In this document: positions 25,813 through 34,629 of the stretch, piece by piece
How the letters are laid out: every line of letters begins with the position of its first letter
Numbering within the stretch: position 1 is the first letter of the stretch
DNA from: Streptomyces sp. NBC_01198
GTDB lineage: Bacteria; Actinomycetota; Actinomycetes; Streptomycetales; Streptomycetaceae
Assembly (NCBI RefSeq): GCF_036010485.1
Contig: NZ_CP108568.1
Location: 5,418,501 to 5,482,500 of the forward strand
DNA: 64,000 nt
Reading direction: 5' to 3'
Program-made: the position numbers and the translations under genes
The notes under the pieces: model-generated
What the model saw: only the letters and a program-made list of their open reading frames with translations
Databases searched by the model: none
Told to the model about the DNA's origin: nothing

Positions 25813-25981
25813 TCGCCGGACACTAGGCACCCGATCGGGCCTGGTCAACCGTGATCCATCCGACACACGGACCCGCGCCGGATCCGTTGCCGGGCCCGCC
25901 GGCCGGGGCGCCAGCCGTCGGCCCCGCCCGACGGGATCCCTGCCCGAACTGCGGTGCGGGCGGGCTGTCGACACCTTCGGA

Positions 25982-27067
25982 TCAGGAACGGCCGGCCGCG
26001 GGCGGGGCCGTCGACCCGCGGACCATCAGCTCGGTGGCGATGGTGGCCACCCCGCCCGGCGGCGGGGCGACCCGTCCCATCACCAGTCGCCCGGCGCGGG
26101 CGCCCGCCTCCTGCAGGGGGATGCGAACCGTGGTCAGCGCGGGGGAGGCGTCGGCGCTGAACGGCAGGTCGTCGAAGCCGGCCACCGACACGTCGCCGGG
26201 AATGCTCAGGCCGCGGTCGCGCAAGGCGGCGCACACGCCGAGCGCGACGGTGTCGTTGGCGGCCACGATCGCCGTCACCCCCGGGTCCCGCCGCAGCAGT
26301 TCGAGCGTGGCGTCGTAGCCGGCGCCGCGGTCGTAGCCGCCGTGCACGATCAGCCGGTCCGCGTCCTCTCCCGCCCCGGTGCCCGGCCCCATGCCGTGTC
26401 CGGCGAGTGCCGCCCGGTGGCCGGCCAGCCGGTGCCCTGTGGTGCTGCGTTCGGCCGGGCCGGTCACGTAGCCGATCCTGCGGTGGCCGAGGGAGAGCAG
26501 ATGCTCCGTCAGCCGCCGGGCGCCGCCCTGGTTGTCGAAGGCCAGCGTGGTCAGCGGGCCGCTCTCGCCCGGCAGTGTCAGCGGCGGCCGGCCGCAGAGC
26601 ACGATCCGGGTGCCGGAGGCGGCCAGCCGGCCGAGCCGGGCGAGGACCGCCGCGCTGTGCACCGGGCTGTCGACGGCGCCGCCGGTGAGCACCACTCCGG
26701 CGGCCCGCTGGCGCTCAAGCAGGGTGAGATAGGTGAGTTCGGCCGCGGGGGAACCGCCGGTGTTGCACACCACGGTCAGCTTGCCGCCCGGTTCTGCCGC
26801 GCCCACGCCGACCTCGGCCTGCAGCGCGCTGGCGATCAGGCCGAAGAAGGGGTCGGCAACGTCGTTCACCAGCACCCCGACCAGGTCGGAGGTGGCCGCG
26901 GCAAGCGCCCGCGCCTGGCCGTTGACGACGTAGTCGAGTTCCGCCACCGCGCGCTGGACCCGCTCGCGCGTGCTGCCCGCCACCGGGTAGTTCCCGTTGA
27001 GTACGCGGGAGACCGTGGCGGACGACACCCCGGCGCGTGCGGCGACATCGGCCAGCGTCACTGCCAT
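25982..27067 (-). CDS. LacI-family repressor
   Basis: 361 aa. The LacI helix-turn-helix opens the protein (VTLADVAARAGVSSATVSRVLNG) with hinge residues TSDLVGVLV, then a periplasmic-binding-type sugar domain (NDTVALGVCAALRDRGLSIPGDVSVAGFDDLPFS). It starts at ATG 27067 behind GGAGGA. It is divergent from the Gfo/Idh - DUF993 - epimerase operon, and the 276-bp gap holds two near-identical AAGCGCTT palindromes, the standard LacI-type operator core. It is therefore very likely both autoregulator and local repressor of that operon. Confidence 0.93.
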   Translation of the reverse strand: MAVTLADVAARAGVSSATVSRVLNGNYPVAGSTRERVQRAVAELDYVVNGQARALAAATSDLVGVLVNDVADPFFGLIASALQAEVGVGAAEPGGKLTVVCNTGGSPAAELTYLTLLERQRAAGVVLTGGAVDSPVHSAAVLARLGRLAASGTRIVLCGRPPLTLPGESGPLTTLAFDNQGGARRLTEHLLSLGHRRIGYVTGPAERSTTGHRLAGHRAALAGHGMGPGTGAGEDADRLIVHGGYDRGAGYDATLELLRRDPGVTAIVAANDTVALGVCAALRDRGLSIPGDVSVAGFDDLPFSADASPALTTVRIPLQEAGARAGRLVMGRVAPPPGGVATIATELMVRGSTAPPAAGRS

Positions 27068-27180
27068 CTCGCTGCGGTCCTCCTCCGTCTGCCGGGAATC
27101 CGGTGGATTCCGCGCGCGTCATGGTCTCATCCCGGCCGGTCGCCGTCATTCGTACGTACGCGCGGCGGCAGGACGCGACA

Positions 27181-27192
27181 GTAAGCGCTTTC
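27181..27192. promoter_or_regulatory. LacI-type operator O1
   Basis: GTAAGCGCTTTC: a palindrome centred on AAGCGCTT, 114 bp upstream of lacI. Reverse-complemented it reads GAAAGCGCTTAC, one base different from the second site. Confidence 0.85.
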
Positions 27193-27251
27193 TCCGGCGC
27201 CTGATCGGCTCTTGCCCGAAGCGAGACCCGCGGGTTAGCGTGCTGCTGGAA

Positions 27252-27263
27252 GAAAGCGCTTGC
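27252..27263. promoter_or_regulatory. LacI-type operator O2
   Basis: GAAAGCGCTTGC, 80 bp before the Gfo/Idh start. The two operators are 71 bp apart centre to centre, close to seven helical turns, compatible with a DNA loop between two repressor dimers. Confidence 0.85.
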
Positions 27264-27343
27264 TGTACGTGCCCGTACGCCGTCCCCGGCGCGATGGGTT
27301 CCGTCGCACCGGACCCGCCGAACCACCGAGAAGAGGACCCCAC

Positions 27344-28495
27344 GTGACACGCAGGACTGTGCGGATCGCCATGAACGGCGTCACCGGACGCATGGGCTAC
27401 CGGCAGCACTTGGTCCGCTCGATCCTCAGTCTGCAGGAGCAAGGCGGTCTCGACCTGGGCGACGGCACCGTGCTGTGGCCGGAGCCGGTCCTGGTGGGCA
27501 GGCGGGAGCACGCGCTGCGCTCCATGGCCGCGCAGCACGGCATCGAGCACTGGTCGACCGACCTCGACGCAGTGCTGGCCGATCCCTCGGTGGAGATCTA
27601 CTTCGACGCTCAGATCACCGCGGCGCGTGAGACCGCGGTGCGTCAGGCGATCGCGGCGGGCAAGCACATCTACTGCGAGAAGCCGACAGCCACGTCGCTG
27701 GACGGCGCCCTGGAGATCGCCCGGCTCGCCGTCGCCGCCGGAGTCAAGCACGGCGTTGTGCAGGACAAACTCTTCCTGCCGGGCCTGCAGAAGCTCAAGC
27801 GGCTGGTCGACGGCGGCTTCTTCGGCCGCGTCCTGTCCATCCGCGGCGAGTTCGGCTACTGGGTCTTCGAGGGTGACTGGCAGAGCGCGCAGCGGCCGTC
27901 GTGGAACTACCGCGCGGAGGACGGCGGCGGCATCGTCGCGGACATGTTCCCGCACTGGGAGTACGTCATGCACGAGATCTTCGGCCCGGTCCGTACGGTG
28001 CAGGCCCTGGCGACCACCCACGTGCCGCAGCGCTGGGACGAGCAGGGCAAGCCCTACGACGCCACCGCGGACGACGCCGCCTACGGCGTCTTCGAGCTCG
28101 AAGGCGGCGCCGTCGCGCAGATCAACTCCTCCTGGGCGGTCCGCGTCCATCGTGACGAGCTGGTGGAGTTCCAGGTCGACGGCACGCACGGCTCCGCCGT
28201 CGCCGGGCTCCGCAACTGCCGCGTCCAGCACCGGTCGGCCACTCCCAAGCCGGTGTGGAACCCGGACCTGCCCGCCACGGAGGCCTTCCGTGACCAGTGG
28301 CAGGAGGTACCGGACAACACCGAATTCGACAACGGCTTCAAGTCCCAGTGGGAGCTGTTCCTGCGGCATGTCGTCCTCGACGAGCCCTGGCGCTGGGACC
28401 TGACGGCCGGCGCGCGGGGCGTCCAGCTCGCCGAACTCGGCCTGAGGTCCTCCGCCGAGGGCCGACGCTTCGACGTTCCTGAGCTGGCCCTGTGA
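27344..28495 (+). CDS. Gfo/Idh/MocA-family oxidoreductase
   Basis: A 383-aa NAD(P)-dependent sugar or inositol dehydrogenase. The Rossmann start (VRIAMNGVTGRMGYRQ) is an unusual GxxGxxG variant; the family signature EKP is present in KHIYCEKPTATSLDGALEIARLA. The catalytic-site HWE (FPHWEYVMHEIFGP) sits where His is expected in the second domain. The GTG start follows AGAGGA. First gene of an operon whose following genes overlap by 4 nt each, under the divergent LacI. It probably oxidises a hydroxyl of the unknown pathway sugar, the first step by context. Confidence 0.87.
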   Translation: MTRRTVRIAMNGVTGRMGYRQHLVRSILSLQEQGGLDLGDGTVLWPEPVLVGRREHALRSMAAQHGIEHWSTDLDAVLADPSVEIYFDAQITAARETAVRQAIAAGKHIYCEKPTATSLDGALEIARLAVAAGVKHGVVQDKLFLPGLQKLKRLVDGGFFGRVLSIRGEFGYWVFEGDWQSAQRPSWNYRAEDGGGIVADMFPHWEYVMHEIFGPVRTVQALATTHVPQRWDEQGKPYDATADDAAYGVFELEGGAVAQINSSWAVRVHRDELVEFQVDGTHGSAVAGLRNCRVQHRSATPKPVWNPDLPATEAFRDQWQEVPDNTEFDNGFKSQWELFLRHVVLDEPWRWDLTAGARGVQLAELGLRSSAEGRRFDVPELAL

Positions 28496-29646
28496 GCATC
28501 CGGCTGCCCGACGAGTCGGGTGTTCTGCGCGACTATGTACCGCGCTCGCAACCCGTCACCCTGACCACGGATCTGCCACTGCGCAGCCGGGTGGTGTATT
28601 CCGCGGCCCATGTGGTGGCCGACCCGCTGCGGACCGCCGCCGACGCCCCGGCAGCGGTGGACTGGGACGCCACGCTGGCCTTCCGGCGGCATCTGTGGGC
28701 CCACGGACTCGGCGTGGCCGAGGCCATGGACACCGCGCAGCGCGGCATGGGCCTGGACTGGGCGGTGGCCGCCGAGCTGATCCGCCGGTCGTCGGCGGAG
28801 GCGCGCTCCGCCGGCGGCCGGATTGCCTGCGGTGTCGGCACCGACCAGCTGACCGGCCCCGCCGCGACCCTCGCCGAGGTGACCGCCGCCTACGAGGAGC
28901 AGCTCGCGGTGGTCGAGGAGGCCGGCTCGCAGGCCGTCCTGATGGCCTCCAGGGCGCTCGCGGCGATCGCCGAGGGCCCGGAGGACTACCTCCAGGTCTA
29001 CGGTCATCTGCTGCGGCAGTCCTCAGAACCGGTCATCCTGCACTGGCTCGGCCCGATGTTCGATCCGGCGCTCGCCGGCTACTGGGGCAGCGACGATCTG
29101 GACGCGGCCACCGAGACCTTCCTCGACGTGATCACCGCCCACCCGGACAAGGTGGACGGCGTCAAGATCTCGCTGCTGGACGCCCGGCGGGAGGTGGAGC
29201 TCCGGCGCCGGCTCCCGGACGGCGTGCGCTGTTACACCGGCGACGACTTCAACTACCCGGAGCTGATCGCCGGCGACACGCAGGGCTTCAGCCACGCGCT
29301 GCTCGGCATCTTCGACCCGCTCGCGCCGCTGGCCGCGGCGGCGGTCAGCGCCCTGGACACCGGGGACGTCGACGGCTTCCGGCGGCTCCTCGACCCGACG
29401 GTGGAACTGTCCCGCCATCTGTTCTGCGCCCCGACACGCTTCTACAAGACCGGTGTCGTCCTGCTGGCCTGGCTCGCCGGCCACCAGCGGCACTTCACCA
29501 TGGTCGGCGCACTGCAGTCGGCGCGCTCGCTGCCGCACCTGGCGCGGGCGTACGAACTGGCCGACCGCGCCGGGCTCTTCCCCGACCCGGCGCTCGCCGA
29601 GGCGCGGACGCGCGCCCTGCTGACCCTGCACGGAGTGGACGCATGA
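28492..29646 (+). CDS. DUF993 / dihydrodipicolinate-synthase-like aldolase family protein
   Basis: 384 aa, GTG start overlapping the previous stop as GTGA. I recognise the DUF993 family, annotated as DHDPS-like. A TIM barrel is suggested by VILHWLGPMFD and VDGVKISLLDARREVELRRRL, where Lys in VKISLL is placed as the Schiff-base Lys of class I aldolases, and by CYTGDDFNYPELIAGD and FYKTGVVLLAWLAGHQ. No reaction has been established to my knowledge. In this operon, with an oxidoreductase and an isomerase, retro-aldol cleavage of an oxidised sugar is a reasonable hypothesis. Confidence 0.83.
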   Translation: MSIRLPDESGVLRDYVPRSQPVTLTTDLPLRSRVVYSAAHVVADPLRTAADAPAAVDWDATLAFRRHLWAHGLGVAEAMDTAQRGMGLDWAVAAELIRRSSAEARSAGGRIACGVGTDQLTGPAATLAEVTAAYEEQLAVVEEAGSQAVLMASRALAAIAEGPEDYLQVYGHLLRQSSEPVILHWLGPMFDPALAGYWGSDDLDAATETFLDVITAHPDKVDGVKISLLDARREVELRRRLPDGVRCYTGDDFNYPELIAGDTQGFSHALLGIFDPLAPLAAAAVSALDTGDVDGFRRLLDPTVELSRHLFCAPTRFYKTGVVLLAWLAGHQRHFTMVGALQSARSLPHLARAYELADRAGLFPDPALAEARTRALLTLHGVDA

Positions 29647-30488
29647 CCGGCACCACGGCCCAGGACCTCACCCGGCTGAGCATCAACCAGGAAACCGTCA
29701 AGCAGTGGTCGCTGCCCGAACTGGCCGCGGGATGCGCGGCCGCCGGGATCGGCTCGGTCGGCCTGTGGCGGGCACCGGTCCAGGAGTACGGCGTGCAGCG
29801 CGCCGCGCGCCTGATGCGCGACAGCGGGCTCACCGTGACGTCGCTGTGCCGCGGCGGCTTCTTCACCGCCCTGGAGCCGGAGGCGCGGGCGGCCGCCCTG
29901 GACGACAACCGGGCGGCGATCGACGAGGCCGCGGCCCTGGCCACCGGCACCCTGGTGCTGGTGTCCGGTGGACTGCCGGCCGGCGACCGGGACATCGCCG
30001 CGGCCCGGGAGCGGGTCGCCGACGCGCTCGCCCTACTGGGCCCCTACGCCGCCGAGCGGGGCGTGCGGCTGGCCCTGGAGCCGCTGCACCCGATGTACGC
30101 GTCCGACCGGTGCGTGATCTCCACCCTCGGCCAGGCGCTGGACATCGCCGAGCGCTTTCCCGCCGAGCAGGTCGGGGTCGTGGTGGACACCTACCACCTG
30201 TGGTGGGACGACCTGGCACCCGTGCACACGGCCCGCGCGGGTGCGGGCGGCCGGATCGCCTGCTTCCAGCTGGCCGACTGGGTCACCCCGCTGCCCGAGG
30301 GCGTGCTGCTCGGCCGCGGCCAGCTCGGCGACGGCTGTATCGACCTGAGCGGATGGCGGCGGCGCGTGGACGCGGCCGGCTACCGCGGGGCCGTCGAGGT
30401 GGAGATCTTCAACCCGGGACTGTGGGCGCGGGACGGTGCCGAGGTGCTGGCGGAGGTCGCGGAACGGTACGTCCGGCACGCCGTCTGA
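29643..30488 (+). CDS. Sugar phosphate isomerase/epimerase (TIM barrel), operon partner of DUF993
   Basis: 281 aa, ATG overlapping the DUF993 stop as ATGA. A xylose-isomerase-like barrel: GIGSVGLWRAPVQEYG, LALEPLHPMYASDRCVI, VVVDTYHLWWD, ACFQLADW and AVEVEIFNPGLWARDG supply the Glu, Asp, His and Glu metal ligands in the usual order. It is a paralogue of the protein at 25015-25812 but only distantly so. Last gene of the operon; a strong terminator follows at 30629. Expected to isomerise or epimerise the intermediate made by the dehydrogenase. Confidence 0.86.
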   Translation: MTGTTAQDLTRLSINQETVKQWSLPELAAGCAAAGIGSVGLWRAPVQEYGVQRAARLMRDSGLTVTSLCRGGFFTALEPEARAAALDDNRAAIDEAAALATGTLVLVSGGLPAGDRDIAAARERVADALALLGPYAAERGVRLALEPLHPMYASDRCVISTLGQALDIAERFPAEQVGVVVDTYHLWWDDLAPVHTARAGAGGRIACFQLADWVTPLPEGVLLGRGQLGDGCIDLSGWRRRVDAAGYRGAVEVEIFNPGLWARDGAEVLAEVAERYVRHAV

Positions 30489-30628
30489 AAAAATCTTGAG
30501 AATTTCGGCGGTCATAGGACAACCCTCAGGGCCGGTTGCCAGTCGTACATGGCATCACGGCTCCCGGGAGGGGTTTCAGGGAGCCAGGAGATGCGCCCGA
30601 GGGGGGCTTCGGGGGTAGCAGGGGGAAC

Positions 30629-30664
30629 GCGAGAGGGGTCCGGCAGCCGCCGGGCCCCTCTCGC
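30629..30664 (+). terminator. Terminator of the Gfo/Idh-DUF993 operon
   Basis: GCGAGAGGGGTCCGGC - AGCC - GCCGGGCCCCTCTCGC: a 16-bp stem with one G-U pair and a 4-nt loop, 141 nt after the last stop. Confidence 0.88.
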
Positions 30665-30717
30665 GCGTCCCGGGCCGCCCGCGGCCGCTGTTCGGGCTCG
30701 TACGGCGCCCGGCGGAG

Positions 30718-30726
30718 TTGTCCACA
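30718..30726 (+). promoter_or_regulatory. DnaA box upstream of recD2
   Basis: TTGTCCACA, the Streptomyces consensus DnaA box, 71 bp before the recD2 start. A single box may be chance, but a pair of TTATCCACA boxes precedes ssbB in the same window. Confidence 0.5.
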
Positions 30727-30796
30727 GGCTCGGGACGCGGTGTCCGCGCCGGCCGGTACCTTCGGACCAGATCGACTCGGGGGAGGGAGGCCCGGC

Positions 30797-33016
30797 ATGA
30801 CGGACCAGGGACTCGCGGTGCTCGAAGGTGTCCTGGAGCGGATCACCTATGCCAACGAGGACAACGGGTACACGGTCGCGCGGGTGGACACCGGCCGCGG
30901 CTCGGGCGACCTGCTGACCGTCGTGGGCGCGCTGCTGGGCGCCCAGCCCGGCGAGTCACTGCGGATGCACGGCCGTTGGGGCTCCCACCCGCAGTACGGC
31001 AAGCAGTTCACCGTGGAGAACTACACCACCGTCCTGCCCGCCACCATCCAGGGCATACGCCGCTATCTGGGCTCGGGGCTGATCAAGGGCATCGGCCCGC
31101 GCATCGCCGAGCGCATCGTGGACCACTTCGGCACCGGCACCCTCGACGTCATCGAGGGCGAGCCGAAGCGCCTGATCGAGGTGCCGGGCCTCGGCCCGAA
31201 GCGCACCCGGCTGATCGCCGCCGCCTGGGAGGAGCAGAAGGCGATCAAGGAGGTGATGGTCTTCCTGCAGGGCGTGGGGGTGTCCACGTCCATCGCGGTG
31301 CGGATCTACAAGGGGTACGGCGACGCCTCGATCTCCGTGGTGAAGAACCAGCCGTATCGCCTGGCGGCCGAGGTGTGGGGCATCGGCTTCCTGACCGCGG
31401 ACCGGATCGCCCAGGCGGTCGGGATACCGCACGACAGCCCGGAGCGGGTGAAGGCCGGTCTGCAGTACGCGCTGTCGCAGGCGACCGACAGCGGGAACTG
31501 CTTCCTGCCACAGGAGCGGCTGATCGCCGACGCGGTGAAGCTGCTGCAGGTGGACACCGGCCTGGTGATCGACTGCCTGGGCGAGCTGGCCGCGGAGGAG
31601 GGCGTGGTCCGGGAGAGCGTGCCCGCTCCCGACGGGGACGGCGAGCCGGTCACGGCGGTGTATCTGGTGCCCTTCCACCGTGCCGAGATATCGCTCGCGG
31701 CGCAGGTGATGCGGCTGCTGCACGGCCCGGAGGACCGGATGCCCGCCTTCCGGGACGTGGAATGGGACAAGGCGCTGACCTGGCTGGCCGGACAGACCGG
31801 CGCCGACCTCGCCCCCGAGCAGCAGGAGGCGGTCCGGCTGGCGCTGACCGAGAAGGTCGCCGTGCTCACCGGCGGCCCCGGCTGCGGCAAGTCCTTCACC
31901 GTGCGCTCCGTGGTCACGCTCGCCCGGGCGAAGAAGGCCAAGGTGGTGCTGGCGGCGCCCACCGGGCGGGCCGCGAAACGGCTGTCGGAGCTGACCGGCA
32001 CCGAGGCCTCCACGGTGCACCGGCTGCTGGAGCTGAAGCCCGGCGGGGATGCCGCGTACGACCGGGACCGGCCGCTCGACGCGGATCTGGTGGTGGTCGA
32101 CGAGGCCTCCATGCTGGACCTGCTGCTGGCGAACAAGCTGGTCAAGGCGGTGCCGCCGGGCGCACACCTGCTGTTCGTGGGGGACGTGGACCAGCTGCCG
32201 AGCGTCGGGGCCGGCGAGGTGCTGCGTGACCTGCTTGCGGCCGAAAGCCCGGTGCCCGCGGTGCGGCTGACCCGGATCTTCCGGCAGGCGCAGCAGTCCG
32301 GGGTGGTCACCAACGCGCACCGGATCAATTCCGGGCTGCCGCCGGTCACCCAGGGCCTGCCGGACTTCTTCCTGTTCGCCGAGGAGGACTCCGAGGAGGC
32401 CGGCCGGCTCACCGTGGACGTGGTCGCCCGCCGCATCCCCGCCAGGTTCGGCCTCGACCCCCGGCGGGACGTCCAGGTGCTCACCCCGATGCACCGTGGC
32501 CCGGCCGGCGCCGGTGCGCTCAACGGCCTGCTGCAGCAGGCCGTCACCCCGGCACGGCCCGACCTGCCGGAGCGCAGATTCGGCGGCCGGACCTTCCGGG
32601 TGGGCGACAAGGTGACCCAGATCAGGAACAACTACGACAAGGGCGCCAACGGCGTCTTCAACGGCACCGTGGGCGTGGTCACCGCCCTGGACGCGGTCGA
32701 GCAGCGCCTCACCGTGCACACCGACGAGGACGAGGAGATCGCTTACGACTTCGACGAGCTCGACGAGCTGGCCCACGCCTACGCGGTGACCATCCACCGC
32801 TCCCAGGGCAGCGAGTATCCGGCGGTGGTGATCCCCGTCACCACCGGGGCCTGGATGATGCTCCAGCGCAACCTGCTCTACACGGCTGTGACCAGGGCGA
32901 AAAGGCTCGTCGTGCTGGTCGGCTCCCGGCGGGCGATCGGGCAGGCGGTGCGCACGATCTCGGCGGGTCGGCGCTTCACAGCTCTCGACCACCGGCTGTC
33001 CGGAGGCGCAAAATAG
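30797..33016 (+). CDS. recD2: RecD2-type DNA helicase (SF1B)
   Basis: A 5'-to-3' DNA helicase of 739 aa, of the RecBC-independent RecD2 class. The N-terminal OB-like part is followed by helix-hairpin-helix repeats (GSGLIKGIGPRIAERIVD near 92-109, VPGLGPKRTRLI near 129-140, WGIGFLTADRIA near 194-205), then Walker A GGPGCGKS (359-366), VVVDEASM as Walker B, GDVDQLPSVGAGEVL (motif III), and the C-terminal UvrD-like motifs with HRSQGSEYPAVVIP and YTAVTRAKRLVVLVG. The ATG at 30797 follows GGGAGGGAGG. Likely role is replication-fork repair. A DnaA box lies upstream. Confidence 0.94.
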   Translation: MTDQGLAVLEGVLERITYANEDNGYTVARVDTGRGSGDLLTVVGALLGAQPGESLRMHGRWGSHPQYGKQFTVENYTTVLPATIQGIRRYLGSGLIKGIGPRIAERIVDHFGTGTLDVIEGEPKRLIEVPGLGPKRTRLIAAAWEEQKAIKEVMVFLQGVGVSTSIAVRIYKGYGDASISVVKNQPYRLAAEVWGIGFLTADRIAQAVGIPHDSPERVKAGLQYALSQATDSGNCFLPQERLIADAVKLLQVDTGLVIDCLGELAAEEGVVRESVPAPDGDGEPVTAVYLVPFHRAEISLAAQVMRLLHGPEDRMPAFRDVEWDKALTWLAGQTGADLAPEQQEAVRLALTEKVAVLTGGPGCGKSFTVRSVVTLARAKKAKVVLAAPTGRAAKRLSELTGTEASTVHRLLELKPGGDAAYDRDRPLDADLVVVDEASMLDLLLANKLVKAVPPGAHLLFVGDVDQLPSVGAGEVLRDLLAAESPVPAVRLTRIFRQAQQSGVVTNAHRINSGLPPVTQGLPDFFLFAEEDSEEAGRLTVDVVARRIPARFGLDPRRDVQVLTPMHRGPAGAGALNGLLQQAVTPARPDLPERRFGGRTFRVGDKVTQIRNNYDKGANGVFNGTVGVVTALDAVEQRLTVHTDEDEEIAYDFDELDELAHAYAVTIHRSQGSEYPAVVIPVTTGAWMMLQRNLLYTAVTRAKRLVVLVGSRRAIGQAVRTISAGRRFTALDHRLSGGAK

Positions 33017-33140
33017 GCACTCCGTGCCACCTTTCGGTCCGATGGCCGACCCCGAGTGCACGCGTGCGTGCCAAATGGGGGACAGTGGACGTAGTCAGGG
33101 CACCTCGAAGAAGAGGCAAAACCGTCGGTGAGGGAATGAC

Positions 33141-34430
33141 GTGAGCGACAACTCTGTAGTACTGCGGTATGGGGACAGCGAGCACAGTTACCCGGTGGTT
33201 GACAGCACGGTCGGCGACAAGGGCTTCGACATCGGCAAGCTGCGTGCCGATACCGGCCTGGTGACGCTGGACAGCGGCTACGGCAACACCGCGGCCTACA
33301 AGTCCGCGATCACTTTCCTCGATGGCGAGGAGGGCATCCTCCGCTACCGCGGTTATCCGATCGAACAGCTCGCCGAGCGCGGCACCTTCCTGGAGACCGC
33401 TTATCTGCTGATCAACGGCGAACTGCCGACGGTCGACGAGCTGGCGGAATTCAAGGGCGAGATCACCCAGCACACCCTTCTGCACGAAGACGTCAAACGG
33501 TTCTACGACGGCTTCCCGCGCGACGCCCACCCGATGGCGATGCTGTCGTCCGTGGTCAGCGCGCTGTCGACGTTCTACCAGGACAGCCACAACCCGTTCG
33601 ACCCCGAGCAGCGCCACCTCTCCACGATCCGGCTGCTCGCCAAGCTGCCGACGATCGCGGCGTACGCGTACAAGAAGTCCGTCGGCCAGCCGGTGGTCTA
33701 CCCGCGCAACGACCTCGGCTACGTCGAGAACTTCCTGCGGATGACCTTCTCCGTCCCGGCCGAGGAGTACCAGCTCGACCCGGTCGTGGTCAGCGCGCTG
33801 GACAAGCTGTTCATCCTGCACGCGGACCACGAGCAGAACTGCTCGACCTCCACGGTCCGGCTGGTCGGCTCCTCGCAGGCGAACCAGTTCGCCTCGATCT
33901 CGGCCGGCATCAGCGCGCTGTGGGGTCCCCTGCACGGCGGGGCCAACCAGTCGGTGCTGGAGATGCTGGAGGGCATCCAGGCCAGCGGTGGCGACGTCGA
34001 CTCCTTCATCCGCAAGGTGAAGAACAAGGAGGACGGCGTCAAGCTGATGGGCTTCGGGCACCGCGTCTACAAGAACTTCGACCCCCGGGCGAAGATCATC
34101 AAGGCGGCGGCGCACGACGTCCTCTCGGCGCTGGGCAAGTCCGACGAGCTGCTGGACATCGCCCTGAAGCTCGAGGAGCACGCGCTCAGCGACGACTACT
34201 TCGTCTCGCGCAAGCTCTACCCGAACGTGGACTTCTACACGGGTCTGATCTACCGCGCCATGGGCTTCCCGACCAGCATGTTCACCGTGCTGTTCGCCAT
34301 CGGCCGGCTGCCCGGCTGGATCGCCCAGTGGCACGAGATGATCAAGGAGCCCGGCTCCCGGATCGGCCGCCCGCGGCAGATCTACACGGGTGTCGAGATC
34401 CGCGACTACGTCTCGGTCGAGGCCCGCTGA
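33141..34430 (+). CDS. gltA: Citrate synthase (type II)
   Basis: Condenses oxaloacetate and acetyl-CoA to citrate; 429 aa, typical of the hexameric NADH-sensitive class. Catalytic residues are in GPLHGGAN and MGFGHRVYKNFDPR (two His) and KLYPNVDFYTG (Asp). The first His-containing motif, LHADHEQNCSTSTVR, is also intact. GTG start behind GAGGGAA. It stands alone, with a 124-bp gap from recD2 and a long structured region downstream. This is the housekeeping TCA enzyme, citA/gltA in Streptomyces. Confidence 0.97.
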   Translation: MSDNSVVLRYGDSEHSYPVVDSTVGDKGFDIGKLRADTGLVTLDSGYGNTAAYKSAITFLDGEEGILRYRGYPIEQLAERGTFLETAYLLINGELPTVDELAEFKGEITQHTLLHEDVKRFYDGFPRDAHPMAMLSSVVSALSTFYQDSHNPFDPEQRHLSTIRLLAKLPTIAAYAYKKSVGQPVVYPRNDLGYVENFLRMTFSVPAEEYQLDPVVVSALDKLFILHADHEQNCSTSTVRLVGSSQANQFASISAGISALWGPLHGGANQSVLEMLEGIQASGGDVDSFIRKVKNKEDGVKLMGFGHRVYKNFDPRAKIIKAAAHDVLSALGKSDELLDIALKLEEHALSDDYFVSRKLYPNVDFYTGLIYRAMGFPTSMFTVLFAIGRLPGWIAQWHEMIKEPGSRIGRPRQIYTGVEIRDYVSVEAR

Positions 34431-34490
34431 AAAAGGCGCCGTCGTGCGCCCCACAAGGCCTTCGCGGCCATGTGACAGAGCAAAAAAGGA

Positions 34491-34534
34491 AGCGCCCCGC
34501 GCTGGATCCCCCCACGGGTCCGGCACGGGGCGCT
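34491..34534 (+). terminator. Terminator region after gltA
   Basis: AGCGCCCCG / CGGGGCGCT, a 9-bp perfect inverted repeat with a structured loop containing the first copy of the 19-bp repeat. It begins 60 nt after the gltA stop and follows an A tract. Confidence 0.65.
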
Positions 34535-34569
34535 CCCCGTTCCCCGGAACGGATCCCCCCACGGGTCCG
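34504..34569. repeat. 19-bp direct repeat downstream of gltA
   Basis: GGATCCCCCCACGGGTCCG occurs exactly twice, at 34504-34522 and 34551-34569, 47 bp apart. Each copy can fold on itself (GGATCC with GGGTCC). Together with the two terminator hairpins it makes this 450-bp gap unusually structured. Confidence 0.85.
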
Positions 34570-34612
34570 ACCGGGCGCTTGTGTGGCGACTGCGCCGTTG
34601 CCGGGACGAAAA

Positions 34613-34628
34613 CGGCCCGGGAGGGCCG
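34613..34628 (-). terminator. Minus-strand intrinsic terminator
   Basis: Read on the minus strand: CGGCCC-TCCC-GGGCCG followed at once by TTTT (34612-34609). This is a rare T-tract terminator in this genome and points to a transcript coming from the right, for which the only candidate is the small frame at 34630-34776 or an sRNA. Confidence 0.6.
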
Positions 34629-34629
34629 C

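Larger units (their letters stand above)
30489..30796. other. Intergenic region between the sugar operon and recD2
   Basis: 308 bp without a supported gene. It opens with an A tract and a region of lower GC. It holds an inverted repeat GGCTCCC / GGGAGCC (30559-30565 and 30579-30585), a strong terminator (30629-30664) and a DnaA box (30718-30726). A short ATG frame with a ribosome-like AGGAG at 30592 runs through the terminator hairpin and is not credible. Confidence 0.7.
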
